Below, piece by piece: positions 8,725-16,554 of a stretch of DNA of 64,000 nt; position 1 is the first letter of the stretch; every line of letters starts with the position of its first letter. The DNA is from Micromonospora_G sp044458865 (GTDB lineage: Bacteria > Actinomycetota > Actinomycetes > Mycobacteriales > Micromonosporaceae), in assembly GCF_044458865.1 (NCBI RefSeq), contig NZ_JBITIH010000009.1, positions 124,001-188,000 of the forward strand, given 5' to 3'. The notes under the pieces were generated by a model, which made no database searches, was not told the origin of the DNA, and was given only the letters and a program-made list of their open reading frames with translations. A program made the position numbers and the translations under genes.

Positions 8725-9447
8725 TCAGTCGGTCGCGGACCCGGGCCACCGGATGGGAATCTCCATCGGCGGCTCGCCCTCGCCGGCCCAGTAGAGAATG
8801 CCGGCGGCGTCGACCACCACCACCCGGGGCGTACGGGCGTGCCCCCAGGCGACCGCGTCGTCCGGATCGCCCCAGCTCGGCGCCTCCTCCAGCACCCCGG
8901 TGGGTTCGTCACCGTCGTCGCCCGCGGACCGCTCCCAGTAGCCGGTCCAGACCTGCTGGCCGCCGGAGACGTCGGGGTGGACGAAGACCGTACCCCGGCC
9001 CCGCCAGGCGGCGAGTCGTTCCGGCACCGTCGGCAGCACCGGTGGGGCGACGACCGCCTCCAGGTCGGCGACGTCGAACGCGTGGGGTAGCAGTTCGGCC
9101 ATCCGCAGCGGCCGTGGTGTCGCCTCGACCAGGCACTCGGGGCCGCCCTGTTCCCAGAGCAGTTGCCGGCACCGACCACAGGGCATCAGCGGCTCCCCGG
9201 TGGCGTCGACGCAGGAGACCGCGACCAGTCGACCTCCCCCGGTGGCGTGCAGCGAGGAGACCATCCCGCACTCGGCGCAGAGCGCCACGCCGTACGCGGC
9301 GTTCTCGACGTTGCAGCCGACCACCACCCGGCCGTCGTCGACCAGCCCGGCCGCCCCGACCGGGAAGTTCGAGTACGGGGCGTACGCGTGGCGCATCGCC
9401 TCGGTGGCGGCTGCCCGCAGTGCCGCCCAGTCGATCTCCATTGTCAC
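8725..9447 (-). CDS. cdd: Cytidine deaminase with an unusual C-terminal extension
   Basis: Residues 1-133 form a complete tetrameric-type cytidine deaminase, which converts cytidine to uridine: GCNVENAAYG, then the zinc/proton shuttle C57-A-E59 and P89-C90-G-R-C93. The protein then runs on for about 107 residues (134-240), where the normal enzyme ends near 130. The extra part is acidic, Trp-rich and contains VFVHPDVSGGQQVW, RTPRVVVVDAAGILYW and a final PMEIPIRWPG. It looks like a separate small fold, not random read-through. It lies between the permeases and deoA, so its role in salvage of imported nucleosides is clear. The function of the extension is unknown. Confidence 0.93.
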   Translation of the reverse strand: MTMEIDWAALRAAATEAMRHAYAPYSNFPVGAAGLVDDGRVVVGCNVENAAYGVALCAECGMVSSLHATGGGRLVAVSCVDATGEPLMPCGRCRQLLWEQGGPECLVEATPRPLRMAELLPHAFDVADLEAVVAPPVLPTVPERLAAWRGRGTVFVHPDVSGGQQVWTGYWERSAGDDGDEPTGVLEEAPSWGDPDDAVAWGHARTPRVVVVDAAGILYWAGEGEPPMEIPIRWPGSATD

Positions 9448-9506
9448 GTCCCTATCCTGCCTCGCCGCTGGTCAGGCCCGCTAACTGACGGGTGGGCCGA
9501 CCCCTG

Positions 9507-10787
9507 TCAGCCCTTGATGTAGGGCTTTCCGTCGGCGGCCGGCGCCCGGACCCGGCCGACCAGCCCGGCGACCGCCAGGATGGTGGCGAGGTATGGCAGC
9601 ATCGCGAGGAAGTCGCTCGGGATGACGCTGTTGATCGCGCTCAGGTAGGTGCCGAGCTGGTCGGCGAAGCCGAAGAAGAGCGCGGCGAGCAACGCCCCGG
9701 TCGGGCTCCACCGGCCGAAGATCAGCGCGGCAAGCGCGATGAAGCCCTTGCCGCCGATCATGTTCTTGCTGAACGTGTAGAGCGCCAGCGTGTACGAGGC
9801 ACCGCCGATCCCGGCGACCATGCCGCCGAGCAGCACGTTGCGGTAGCGCAGCCGCAGCACCCGTACGCCGAGGGTGTCCGCGGCGGTGGGGTGTTCACCG
9901 ACCGAGCGGGTCCGCAGCCCCCAACGGGTCCGGAACAGCCCGAAGTGGATCACCAGCACCAGGACCAGGGCGAGGTAGAGGAAGATGTTGCTCTGGAAGA
10001 TCGCCGGACCGATCACCGGGATCTCCGACAGTAGCGGGACCGACCAGTTGCCGAAGTGCGGCGGCTGGTTGTACGTGGCCGCGTCCGTCTGCATCAGCCG
10101 CTCGTAGAGGAACCCGGTCAGGCCGACCGCGAGCAGGTTCAGCACGATGCCCATCACCACCTGGTCGACCAGGTACCGGATGGCGAAGACGGCGAGCAGC
10201 AGGGAGATGAACGCGCCGCCGATCGCCGCCGCCACCAGCCCGACCCAGACACTGCCGGTGAGCGAGCCGAACAGGGCCCCGGCGAAGGCGCCCATCAGTA
10301 GTTGGCCCTCGATCGCCACGTTGACCACGCCGGAACGCTCGCAGAGCACTCCGGCCAGCGCCCCGAAGATCAGCGGGAGGGCGAGCAGGAACGTGTTCCG
10401 GACGATGTTGACCAGCGGCATGAAGTTCTGTCCCGCCGGTGCGGCCGAGACCTGCCAGCAGAGGAAGGAGAGAACGAAGCCGACCACGCCGATGCCGATC
10501 AGCAGCGCGAACCAGCGTCGGGGCACACCGACCAGCAGCGCCGCGCCGGCCGCCGCGCCGATCAGCCCGAAGAGGATCGCGCCGACCGTACCGTTGATCT
10601 CCAGGGCGGCACCGGCCGCGTCCTCGCTGAGGGTGAACCGGGCGAGTTCCCCGGTGGCGAGCGCCCCGAACAGGGCCGCCGCGAGCACGCCGAAGGCGAG
10701 CAGCCCGAGGCCGATGCGTCGGTCGCGGGTCCAGAACCCCTGGTGTACGGGGGCCTGGGCGACATCCCCCACTGCCGTCGTGGACAT
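9507..10787 (-). CDS. Nucleoside-type ABC transporter permease 2
   Basis: A 426-aa polytopic inner-membrane permease of the BPD_transp_2 family, with about ten hydrophobic helices and the family loop around ERSGVVNVAIEGQLLMGAF. It pairs with the gene upstream to form the membrane channel of a BMP-dependent importer (NupP/NupQ type in Bacillus; the RnsD/RnsC type in streptococci). It starts 3 nt after the stop of the first permease, so the two are co-translated. The cytoplasmic N-terminus is longer than usual. Confidence 0.92.
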   Translation of the reverse strand: MSTTAVGDVAQAPVHQGFWTRDRRIGLGLLAFGVLAAALFGALATGELARFTLSEDAAGAALEINGTVGAILFGLIGAAAGAALLVGVPRRWFALLIGIGVVGFVLSFLCWQVSAAPAGQNFMPLVNIVRNTFLLALPLIFGALAGVLCERSGVVNVAIEGQLLMGAFAGALFGSLTGSVWVGLVAAAIGGAFISLLLAVFAIRYLVDQVVMGIVLNLLAVGLTGFLYERLMQTDAATYNQPPHFGNWSVPLLSEIPVIGPAIFQSNIFLYLALVLVLVIHFGLFRTRWGLRTRSVGEHPTAADTLGVRVLRLRYRNVLLGGMVAGIGGASYTLALYTFSKNMIGGKGFIALAALIFGRWSPTGALLAALFFGFADQLGTYLSAINSVIPSDFLAMLPYLATILAVAGLVGRVRAPAADGKPYIKG

Positions 10788-10790
10788 CGG

Positions 10791-12149
10791 CTACCAGCCC
10801 TTCGCCATGCTCGTCTGCAATCTCGCGGCCCGCGCGGCGCGGAGCTGGAAGATCGCCTTAATCAGGGCGGGTGCGGCGATGAAGATGACGATCAACGCCT
10901 GCAACACGGTCACCAGTTCCAGGGAGATCCCGGCGTACGACTGCATCCGGTTCCCGCCGGCCTGCAACGCACCGAAGAGCAGCGCGGCGAGCAGCACACC
11001 CCAGGGTTTGACCCGGCCGAGCAGGGCCACCAGGATGCCGTCGAATCCGATCTGCGCCACCACCAGCGGGGTGAGCGCGCTGGCCGTGGTGCCGACCACC
11101 ATGTTCGACCCGCCGAGTCCGGCGAGCGCCCCGGAGATCACCATGAGCAGCACGTACGTCTTGGTGACGCTGATCCCGGCGGTCCGGGCGGCGTCCGGGT
11201 TCGCCCCCACCGCGCGCAGTTCGAAGCCGAACGTGGAGCGGTTGAGCAGCCAGGCCACCGCCCAGGTGGCGAGCAACGCGAGCAGGATGCCGGCGTGCAC
11301 CCGCAGGTCGCCGCCGAGCAGCCGGGGCAGTTGTGCCGAGCCGTCGACCGGGCGGCTGATCGCGTCGGTCCGGTCCGGGTCGTGCACGACCTTTTGCAGG
11401 ATCACCCAGGAGAGCAGGTAGACCGCCACGTAGTTGAGCATGATCGTGTTGATCACCTCGTGGGCGCCGGTGCGCGCCTTGAGGAAGCCCGGGATGAAAC
11501 CCCAGATCGCGCCACCGAGCGCCCCGGCGAGCAGCGCCACGATCACGTGGATGACCGGTGGCAGCGGAATCAGGAAGCCGGCCAGCGCGGCCAGGATCAC
11601 GCCGAGCGTGGCCTGCCCCTGGGCGCCGATGTTGAACAGCCCGCCCCGGAACGCCAGCGCCACCGCCAGACCGGTGAAGACCAGCGGTGCGGTGTACGTG
11701 AGCGTCTCGGAGATCGGCGCGAAGACCAGTTCCCAGCCGTTCGTGCCGTTGATCCAGCCCTGTACGGCGGCCGGGTCGACCACGGCGCCCTTGAACAGGT
11801 TGGCGTACGCCTCGCTGACCACGGCCCAACTGGAGTTCAGCGCATCCTGCGGACGGGCGGTGATGTAGCTGTAGGTGTGCAGCACCTCCGGGTCGGAGAT
11901 GATGATCAGGATCGCACCGATCACCGTCGCCAGCACGATCGCCAGGATCGTCACCGTGACGGTGTTCGCCGCCCAGAGGTTCTGCAGGAAGCTGCGGAGC
12001 AGGAGCGGGCCACGTCCCGGCGGGGTGGTCGGCTCGCCGCCCGTACCCGGGGTGGGTGGATCCGCGTTGGCGGCTGCGGACCGCGCGGCTCGCGACTGCT
12101 CCGCCGGATCCTTGTCCGGCGACGCGGCAGCACCATCAAACTCGCTCAT
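10791..12149 (-). CDS. Nucleoside-type ABC transporter permease 1
   Basis: A 452-aa BPD_transp_2 permease. The first 60 residues are polar and cytoplasmic (Pro/Gly-rich). The helices begin near LWAANTVTVTILAIVLATVI, and a large loop with YANLFKGAVVDP precedes the core. GLFNIGAQGQATLGVILAAL is the conserved family motif. It is the first of two permeases in the operon. Its ATG overlaps the TGA of a 27-codon mini-ORF (ATGA), which in turn overlaps the ATPase stop. This arrangement is discussed with the 80-bp insert. Confidence 0.92.
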   Translation of the reverse strand: MSEFDGAAASPDKDPAEQSRAARSAAANADPPTPGTGGEPTTPPGRGPLLLRSFLQNLWAANTVTVTILAIVLATVIGAILIIISDPEVLHTYSYITARPQDALNSSWAVVSEAYANLFKGAVVDPAAVQGWINGTNGWELVFAPISETLTYTAPLVFTGLAVALAFRGGLFNIGAQGQATLGVILAALAGFLIPLPPVIHVIVALLAGALGGAIWGFIPGFLKARTGAHEVINTIMLNYVAVYLLSWVILQKVVHDPDRTDAISRPVDGSAQLPRLLGGDLRVHAGILLALLATWAVAWLLNRSTFGFELRAVGANPDAARTAGISVTKTYVLLMVISGALAGLGGSNMVVGTTASALTPLVVAQIGFDGILVALLGRVKPWGVLLAALLFGALQAGGNRMQSYAGISLELVTVLQALIVIFIAAPALIKAIFQLRAARAARLQTSMAKGW

Positions 12150-12233
12150 GCCGCCGCCTCGCTCCGCTCGCCGCCGCCATGAGGCACATCAACGCTGAGC
12201 CCGATGACTCGCTCGCTCCGCTCGCTCATGCCG
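12141..12233 (-). repeat. 80-bp insert bounded by a 13-bp direct repeat
   Basis: The 13-bp sequence CTCGCTCATGCCG (plus strand) occurs at 12141-12153 and again at 12221-12233, exactly 80 bp apart. The copies hold the ATPase stop and the permease start respectively. Removing one repeat plus the insert would leave a direct ATGA junction between ATPase and permease. Inside are two further copies of CTCGCTCCGCTCG (12158-12170 and 12212-12224). This looks like a small tandem duplication or a mini-element. Confidence 0.7.
12146..12229 (-). CDS. 27-codon bridging mini-ORF
   Basis: This ORF starts with an ATG that overlaps the ATPase TGA and ends with a TGA that overlaps the permease ATG, giving an ATGA at both ends. 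It encodes 27 residues beginning MSERSERVIG, with a second SERSE-like segment near the end. No function is recognised. It may only pass ribosomes from the ATPase to the permease across the 80-bp insert. It could also be an accident of a duplication that kept the frame. Confidence 0.35.
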   Translation of the reverse strand: MSERSERVIGLSVDVPHGGGERSEAAA

Positions 12234-13782
12234 TTTCCTCGTCGGTTGGGGTGTTACCGGGAGTCGGGATCCCCGCCTCGTCGGTGATCCCGGCCATCAG
12301 CAGACCGATCTCCTCGCGCGGGGTCTCCGGTCCGACGATGCCGAGGACCCGGCCGCGGTACATCACGGCGATCCGGTCGGCCAAGCCGATGACCTCGTCC
12401 AGTTCGCTGGAGATCAGGAGTACGGCGGTGCCGATGTCCCGTTCACGCACGATCCGCTGGTGGATGAACTCGATCGAGCCGACGTCGACACCCCGGGTCG
12501 GTTGCGAGGCGACAAAGAGCTTCAGCGGCCGGGCCAGTTCCCGGGCCACGATGACCTTCTGCTGGTTGCCGCCGGAGAGCGTGCCGACGGGCGCGTCGGC
12601 GCTCGGCGTACGGACGTCGAACTGGGTGATCCGTTCCTCGGCGGAGCGGGCGATCTCCTCGGGCCGCAACCGCAGTCCGGCGCCGAACGGCGGCTGGTCG
12701 TAGATGTCCAGGACCAGGTTCTCGGCGACGCTGAACTCCTTGACCAGCCCGTCGACGCTGCGGTCCTCGGGCACGTAGCCGACCCCGGCGCGGAGCACCT
12801 TCTTGGTCGACCAGCCGTCGATCCGCTGGCCGGCGAGGCTCACCGAGCCGGCCAGCGTCGGCCGTAGCCCCATGATCGCCTCGACCAGCTCGGTTTGGCC
12901 GTTGCCCTGCACTCCGGCGATGCCGAGCACCTCACCAGCGCGGACGGTCAGGTCGACGCCGTCCACCGCCCGGTAGGCGCGGTCGTCGTCGACGACCAGT
13001 CCCTCGATCTCCAGGACCGGTTCGCCCGGCGCGGCCGGTTCCTTCTCCACGACCAGGCTGACGGTGCGGCCGACCATCTGGGCGGCGAGTTCGTCCTCGC
13101 TCGCCTGCGGGCTCGCCGTGCCGACGGTCTTGCCACGCCGGATGACGGTGATCCGGTCGGCGATCGCCTTGACTTCCTTCAGCTTGTGCGTGATGAACAC
13201 GATCGACTTGCCGGATGCCTTGAGCGCCCGCATGACCGCGAGCAGTTCGTCGGTCTCCTGCGGGGTGAGCACCGCGGTCGGCTCGTCCAGGATGAGCAGG
13301 TCGACGTCGCGGGTGAGCGCCTTGACGATCTCGACCCGCTGCTGCACACCGACCGGCAGGTCCTCGATCACCGCGTCCGGGTCGACCTGGAGGTTGTAGC
13401 GCGCGGAGACCTCGGCCACCTCACGGCGGGCGCGCCGCCGGTCGAGCCAGCCGGCGAGGCCGCCCCGGACCTGCTCGGCACCGAGCATGACGTTCTCGGT
13501 GACGGTGAAGACCGGCACCAACATGAAGTGCTGGTGCACCATGCCGATCCCGGCACCGATGGCGTCCGCCGGGCCCTTGATCCGCAGCGGGGCGCCGTCG
13601 ACCAGGATCTCGCCCTCGTCGGGCTGGATCAGGCCGTACAGCACGTTCATCAGGGTGGACTTGCCCGCGCCGTTCTCGCCGAGCAGCGCGTGGATCTCTC
13701 CTGGCTCAACCGTCAGATCGATGTGGTCGTTGGCGACCAGCTCACCGAACCGCTTGGTGATGCCGCGCAGTTCGAGTCTCAG
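12226..13782 (-). CDS. BMP-type nucleoside ABC transporter ATPase (two ABC domains), CTG start
   Basis: An ATPase of 518 aa with two ABC domains. The first has GENGAGKST (35-43) and the degenerate signature LPVGVQQR; the second has GIAGVQGNGQTELVEA and LSGGNQQKVIVAREL. This matches the sugar/nucleoside class of ATPases that drive BPD_transp_2 permeases. The start is unusual. The first ATG (13650) lies after the first Walker A, and the frame upstream holds no ATG, GTG or TTG back to an in-frame TAG. A CTG at 13782 has a perfect AGGAGG 5 nt upstream and gives the expected N-terminus LRLELRGITKRFG. Confidence 0.92.
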   Translation of the reverse strand: MRLELRGITKRFGELVANDHIDLTVEPGEIHALLGENGAGKSTLMNVLYGLIQPDEGEILVDGAPLRIKGPADAIGAGIGMVHQHFMLVPVFTVTENVMLGAEQVRGGLAGWLDRRRARREVAEVSARYNLQVDPDAVIEDLPVGVQQRVEIVKALTRDVDLLILDEPTAVLTPQETDELLAVMRALKASGKSIVFITHKLKEVKAIADRITVIRRGKTVGTASPQASEDELAAQMVGRTVSLVVEKEPAAPGEPVLEIEGLVVDDDRAYRAVDGVDLTVRAGEVLGIAGVQGNGQTELVEAIMGLRPTLAGSVSLAGQRIDGWSTKKVLRAGVGYVPEDRSVDGLVKEFSVAENLVLDIYDQPPFGAGLRLRPEEIARSAEERITQFDVRTPSADAPVGTLSGGNQQKVIVARELARPLKLFVASQPTRGVDVGSIEFIHQRIVRERDIGTAVLLISSELDEVIGLADRIAVMYRGRVLGIVGPETPREEIGLLMAGITDEAGIPTPGNTPTDEETA

Positions 13783-13787
13783 CGCAA

Positions 13788-13793
13788 CCTCCT
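13788..13793 (-). promoter_or_regulatory. AGGAGG ribosome binding site deciding the CTG start
   Basis: A perfect AGGAGG on the minus strand sits 5 nt before the CTG at 13782. It is the only strong ribosome binding site in the region and excludes the nearby out-of-frame TTG, which hits a stop at once. Confidence 0.75.
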
Positions 13794-13943
13794 GGAGTGC
13801 GGGCGATGGTGCAGCCTAGCCGCCACCGGGACGGGGCGGGAGGGTGAACGGGTCAGCGCTGTCGGCCCGTTCGGCCGACGGTCGAGCATGGTACGAGGCT
13901 TGCCGGAACGCTCGATCAGGAGCCTTCCGACCGGGGCCTTATA

Positions 13944-13991
13944 CGGCCGCTCCGGTGTCCGGCGGGGAAACCGCGGGCACCGGAGCGGCCG
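13944..13991 (-). terminator. Hairpin 2 downstream of the BMP lipoprotein gene
   Basis: A perfect 14-bp inverted repeat (CGGCCGCTCCGGTG at 13944-13957 and its complement at 13978-13991) encloses a 20-nt loop that can form a further short GCGG/CCGC stem. No U run follows, as is common for actinobacterial terminators. It may weaken transcription from the lipoprotein gene into the transporter genes, or protect the upstream RNA. Confidence 0.6.
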
Positions 13992-14014
13992 GGGCGTTGC
14001 TGCGTGCTGACGAA

Positions 14015-14053
14015 CCGGCCACCGGAGGTGATGTTCCCACCTTCGGTGGCCGG
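14015..14053 (-). terminator. Hairpin 1 directly after the BMP lipoprotein gene
   Basis: A 16-bp inverted repeat with one wobble pair (14015-14030 against 14038-14053) and a 7-nt loop begins 7 nt beyond the lipoprotein stop. With hairpin 2 it makes a double stem between the binding protein and the ATPase gene, a usual way to give the binding protein more transcript than the membrane parts. Confidence 0.65.
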
Positions 14054-14060
14054 TCCGGCG

Positions 14061-15143
14061 TCACTTCGGCTGGGCCGGGGAGGTGACGGTGACGGTGCCC
14101 GCGGCGATGTCCGCCTTGAGCTTCTCGACCTCGGCCTTCAGCTCGGCCGGAACCTTGCTGTCGAAGTCGTGGTACGGGGCCAGCTCGACGCCGTTGTTGG
14201 CGAGGGTGCCGGTGAAGCCCGGGTCGTGCGCGAGCTTCTCGCCCTTGGCCGCCTTCTCCACGGCGTCCCGGACGGTGTCCGGGATGTTCTTGACCACGGT
14301 GGTGATCAGTGCCGGGCAGTTCTGGGTGCTCTCGCAACCGTCGACGTCGACCCAGATCGCGTTGAACTTGCCGCCCGACGCCTGCGCGGCGGCCGTGGTG
14401 CCCTGCCCGGCGCCACCGGCGACCGGCATGACGATGTCGGCGCCCTGGGCGACGAGGGTGTCGCTGACCTTCTTGCCCTCGTCCTGCTTGACGAAGTCGT
14501 TGGTGAACGACCCGTCCTGGGTGGCCTTGTTCCAGCCGAGCACCTGGACCGACTTGCCCTTGACCTTGTTGTACTGCGCCACGCCGTCGGCGAAGCCGTC
14601 CATGAAGATGGTCACCGGCGGGATCTTCATTCCGCCGTAGGTGCCGACCTTGCCGGTCTTGGTCATGCCCGCGGCGAGGTAGCCGGCCAGGAAGGCGGCC
14701 TGCGCGGTGTCGAACTGCATCGGGTAGATGTTGCTCTCCGGCAGCTTCGCGTCCACGATGCCGAACTGCTGGTCCGGGTGCGCCTTCGCGATCTTCGAAG
14801 TGGCGTCGCCCATCAGCCCACCGACCGCGAGGATGAAGTCGCAGTCCTGGTTGACGTACTGGGTCAGGTTCGGCTCGTAGTCAGCCTCGGCCTTCGAGGC
14901 GACGTACTTGATCTCAATGTTGGGGTCCGCCGCCTTGGCCTCCTGGAGGCCCTTCCAGGCGGAGGTGTTGAACGACTTGTCGTCGATACCACCGACGTCG
15001 GTCACCATGCACGCGTTGTACTTCTTGGCGGCGGTACCAGTGCCACCGCTCTCGCTCGGCGCCTCGCCGCAGGCGGCCATGCCCAGCGCGAGCCCGCCTA
15101 CCGCGAATACCGAAACGATCCGCATCCCACGCACTGAGCGCAA
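14061..15143 (-). CDS. BMP family nucleoside-binding lipoprotein
   Basis: A 360-aa solute-binding lipoprotein of the ABC importer encoded downstream. A short signal peptide (residues 7-24) ends in a lipobox-like MAAC with Cys25 for lipidation. ACMVTDVGGIDDKSFNTSAW is the N-terminal hallmark of the BMP family (Bacillus/Brucella purine-nucleoside binding proteins, MglB-like fold). I chose the TTG at 15143 because AAGGAG lies 5 nt upstream; an internal ATG six codons later is the alternative. The neighbours cdd and deoA point to pyrimidine or mixed nucleoside uptake; the exact ligand is inferred. Confidence 0.93.
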   Translation of the reverse strand: MRSVRGMRIVSVFAVGGLALGMAACGEAPSESGGTGTAAKKYNACMVTDVGGIDDKSFNTSAWKGLQEAKAADPNIEIKYVASKAEADYEPNLTQYVNQDCDFILAVGGLMGDATSKIAKAHPDQQFGIVDAKLPESNIYPMQFDTAQAAFLAGYLAAGMTKTGKVGTYGGMKIPPVTIFMDGFADGVAQYNKVKGKSVQVLGWNKATQDGSFTNDFVKQDEGKKVSDTLVAQGADIVMPVAGGAGQGTTAAAQASGGKFNAIWVDVDGCESTQNCPALITTVVKNIPDTVRDAVEKAAKGEKLAHDPGFTGTLANNGVELAPYHDFDSKVPAELKAEVEKLKADIAAGTVTVTSPAQPK

Positions 15144-15815
15144 GACGTCTCCTTCCCCATGCGCACCGACTCGCGGTGGCAGCCCTTCGCCGGCCTGCAC
15201 CCTGCACCCGGCGTCCCACGTTAGGACGGGAGCGTACGCCCGCGCCCACCCACCGGCCGACAATCGTGCCCGACTGTTGAGTGGCTGTTACCCTCACGTA
15301 ACTCTCTCGTGGTCGAAATCACTCTGAGTGCTGGTACACCACCGACCACAACCACTTAAACGCCCCTTAAGGGGAGTTTTCCCTGGTCAGGTCGGCACCA
15401 CCGAGTGACTAAGCGGGAACGGTTGGCCAAGTTCCGCATTAATAACAATTTCACGCCCCGTCGAAGTCGAGGGTATTCGGCTCTTCTCGGTATTGGCCGG
15501 AATGCGTTCGGTGATCGCGATGACAGGCGGCCAGGTGTGTGTCCGGGCGCGGCATGCCGGATCGGGCTCTCCGGCGGCCACGCGTACGGATCGCCGGCGG
15601 CGCGGCCGGCGCGGACCCGATCACCGGGTTCGAACCGCCGTCGACCGGGTACCCCCGCCCTAACCTGGTCGTCCGTTGTGCCCCGCGCCGACGGGCGACT
15701 GGGGCTGATGACCCCTTGTGGTGGGGGGTGCGATGGTGCCGCCGGTGCTCCGGGAGTGTCGCCCGGGGCACCGGCGTCGCTCACGGGCGGACCACCGAGG
15801 TCACCGCCGACAGGG
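15144..15815. other. Gene-free control region upstream of the nucleoside operon
   Basis: No convincing gene is seen on either strand over 670 bp. The part at 15280-15480 is clearly less GC-rich than its surroundings and should hold the promoter of the BMP operon. It contains the inverted repeat at 15287-15302 and a short palindrome CCCCTTAAGGGG near 15362-15373. The rest is GC-rich without a recognisable feature. Confidence 0.6.
15287..15302 (-). promoter_or_regulatory. Candidate operator of the nucleoside operon
   Basis: GTTACCCTCACGTAAC is an inverted repeat with 5-bp arms (GTTAC/GTAAC) and a 6-bp spacer, 145 bp upstream of the lipoprotein start in an AT-richer stretch. It resembles a GntR-type site, but no regulator is encoded nearby, so the assignment is weak. 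Confidence 0.35.
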
Positions 15816-16268
15816 TCAACCGCTGAGGTTGCCCAGCTTGTCGGCGATCCGGGCCATGCTCGCCCGCAGTTCCTCCGGGGTCGGCGCGGGCCGCGGTTCG
15901 GCGTGCTGGTGCACGCTCTCCGAACCCGTCTCCTCCTGGAGCATGTCCTCGTAGTCGCCGTAGAGGTCGGCATCCTCGGCCTGGACCGCGTCGTCCTCGG
16001 CCGCTATCCGCGAGGCGGCGATCTCACCGCGGATCTCGTCGGCGCTCAACCGGGGCAGCAACGGTTCGACCACCGCCATCAGGTCCTCGTCCGCCACCAC
16101 CGACTCGGCCAGGGCCAACGCCTGGGGCCGCTCGTACGGTCCGCAGACCACCGGCTCCCACTCCTCGTCGTCGCCGAGGGGGCCGAACGTGATGATCCAC
16201 GGCAGGTCATGGATCGGAGATCCGTCCGGCAGTTCCAGCGTCACTAGTGCGCCCACGCGAATCATCAT
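15816..16268 (-). CDS. Conserved hypothetical acidic protein
   Basis: About 150 aa. The N-terminal half is folded-looking (IRVGALVTLELPDGSPIHDL, then WIITFGPLGDDEEWEPVVCG and ERPQALALAESVVADEDLM). The C-terminal half is acidic and rich in Ala/Glu/Asp with a helical end (EELRASMARIADKLGNLSG). No signal peptide or membrane helix is visible. I do not recognise a family with a known function. The start is placed at the ATG-ATG pair at 16268; an upstream in-frame codon at 16286 is possible. Confidence 0.7.
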   Translation of the reverse strand: MMIRVGALVTLELPDGSPIHDLPWIITFGPLGDDEEWEPVVCGPYERPQALALAESVVADEDLMAVVEPLLPRLSADEIRGEIAASRIAAEDDAVQAEDADLYGDYEDMLQEETGSESVHQHAEPRPAPTPEELRASMARIADKLGNLSG

Positions 16269-16554
16269 GGTCCGCACCCCGGGCAACTCGGTGGCATTTG
16301 CCCGAATTACACTAACTTGCCACCTTAGCTCGCCCCGTCGGCCCGGCGGTCGCCTCAGCTCAGGCAGCGACGACCGCCGGGGGCCCAGCGGTGACCCGGT
16401 TCGCGAACCGCTCGACGGAAACCGCCCGAGCGGCTACATGATCTTCACGGGCACGACGCCAGCATGCCATCATGTGGATCTTCGTCACAAGAGGCTGCAA
16501 CAACTTCACTGCGCGTATTGGTGCGCGGCGATAGAAAATCAGCCGTCAACCGCG

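Noticed and set aside
10302..12182. Long plus-strand frame opposite the permeases
   Set aside because: Its composition (Arg, Gln, Asp, His) is that of an antisense frame; the minus-strand permeases have typical helices and family motifs.
15362..15373. Palindrome CCCCTTAAGGGG as terminator
   Set aside because: The hairpin would have only four G-C pairs with a TTAA loop; too weak to support on its own.
15356..15973. Possible minus-strand gene in the control region
   Set aside because: No ribosome binding site, Arg/Pro-rich composition, and it overlaps the hypothetical gene in another frame.
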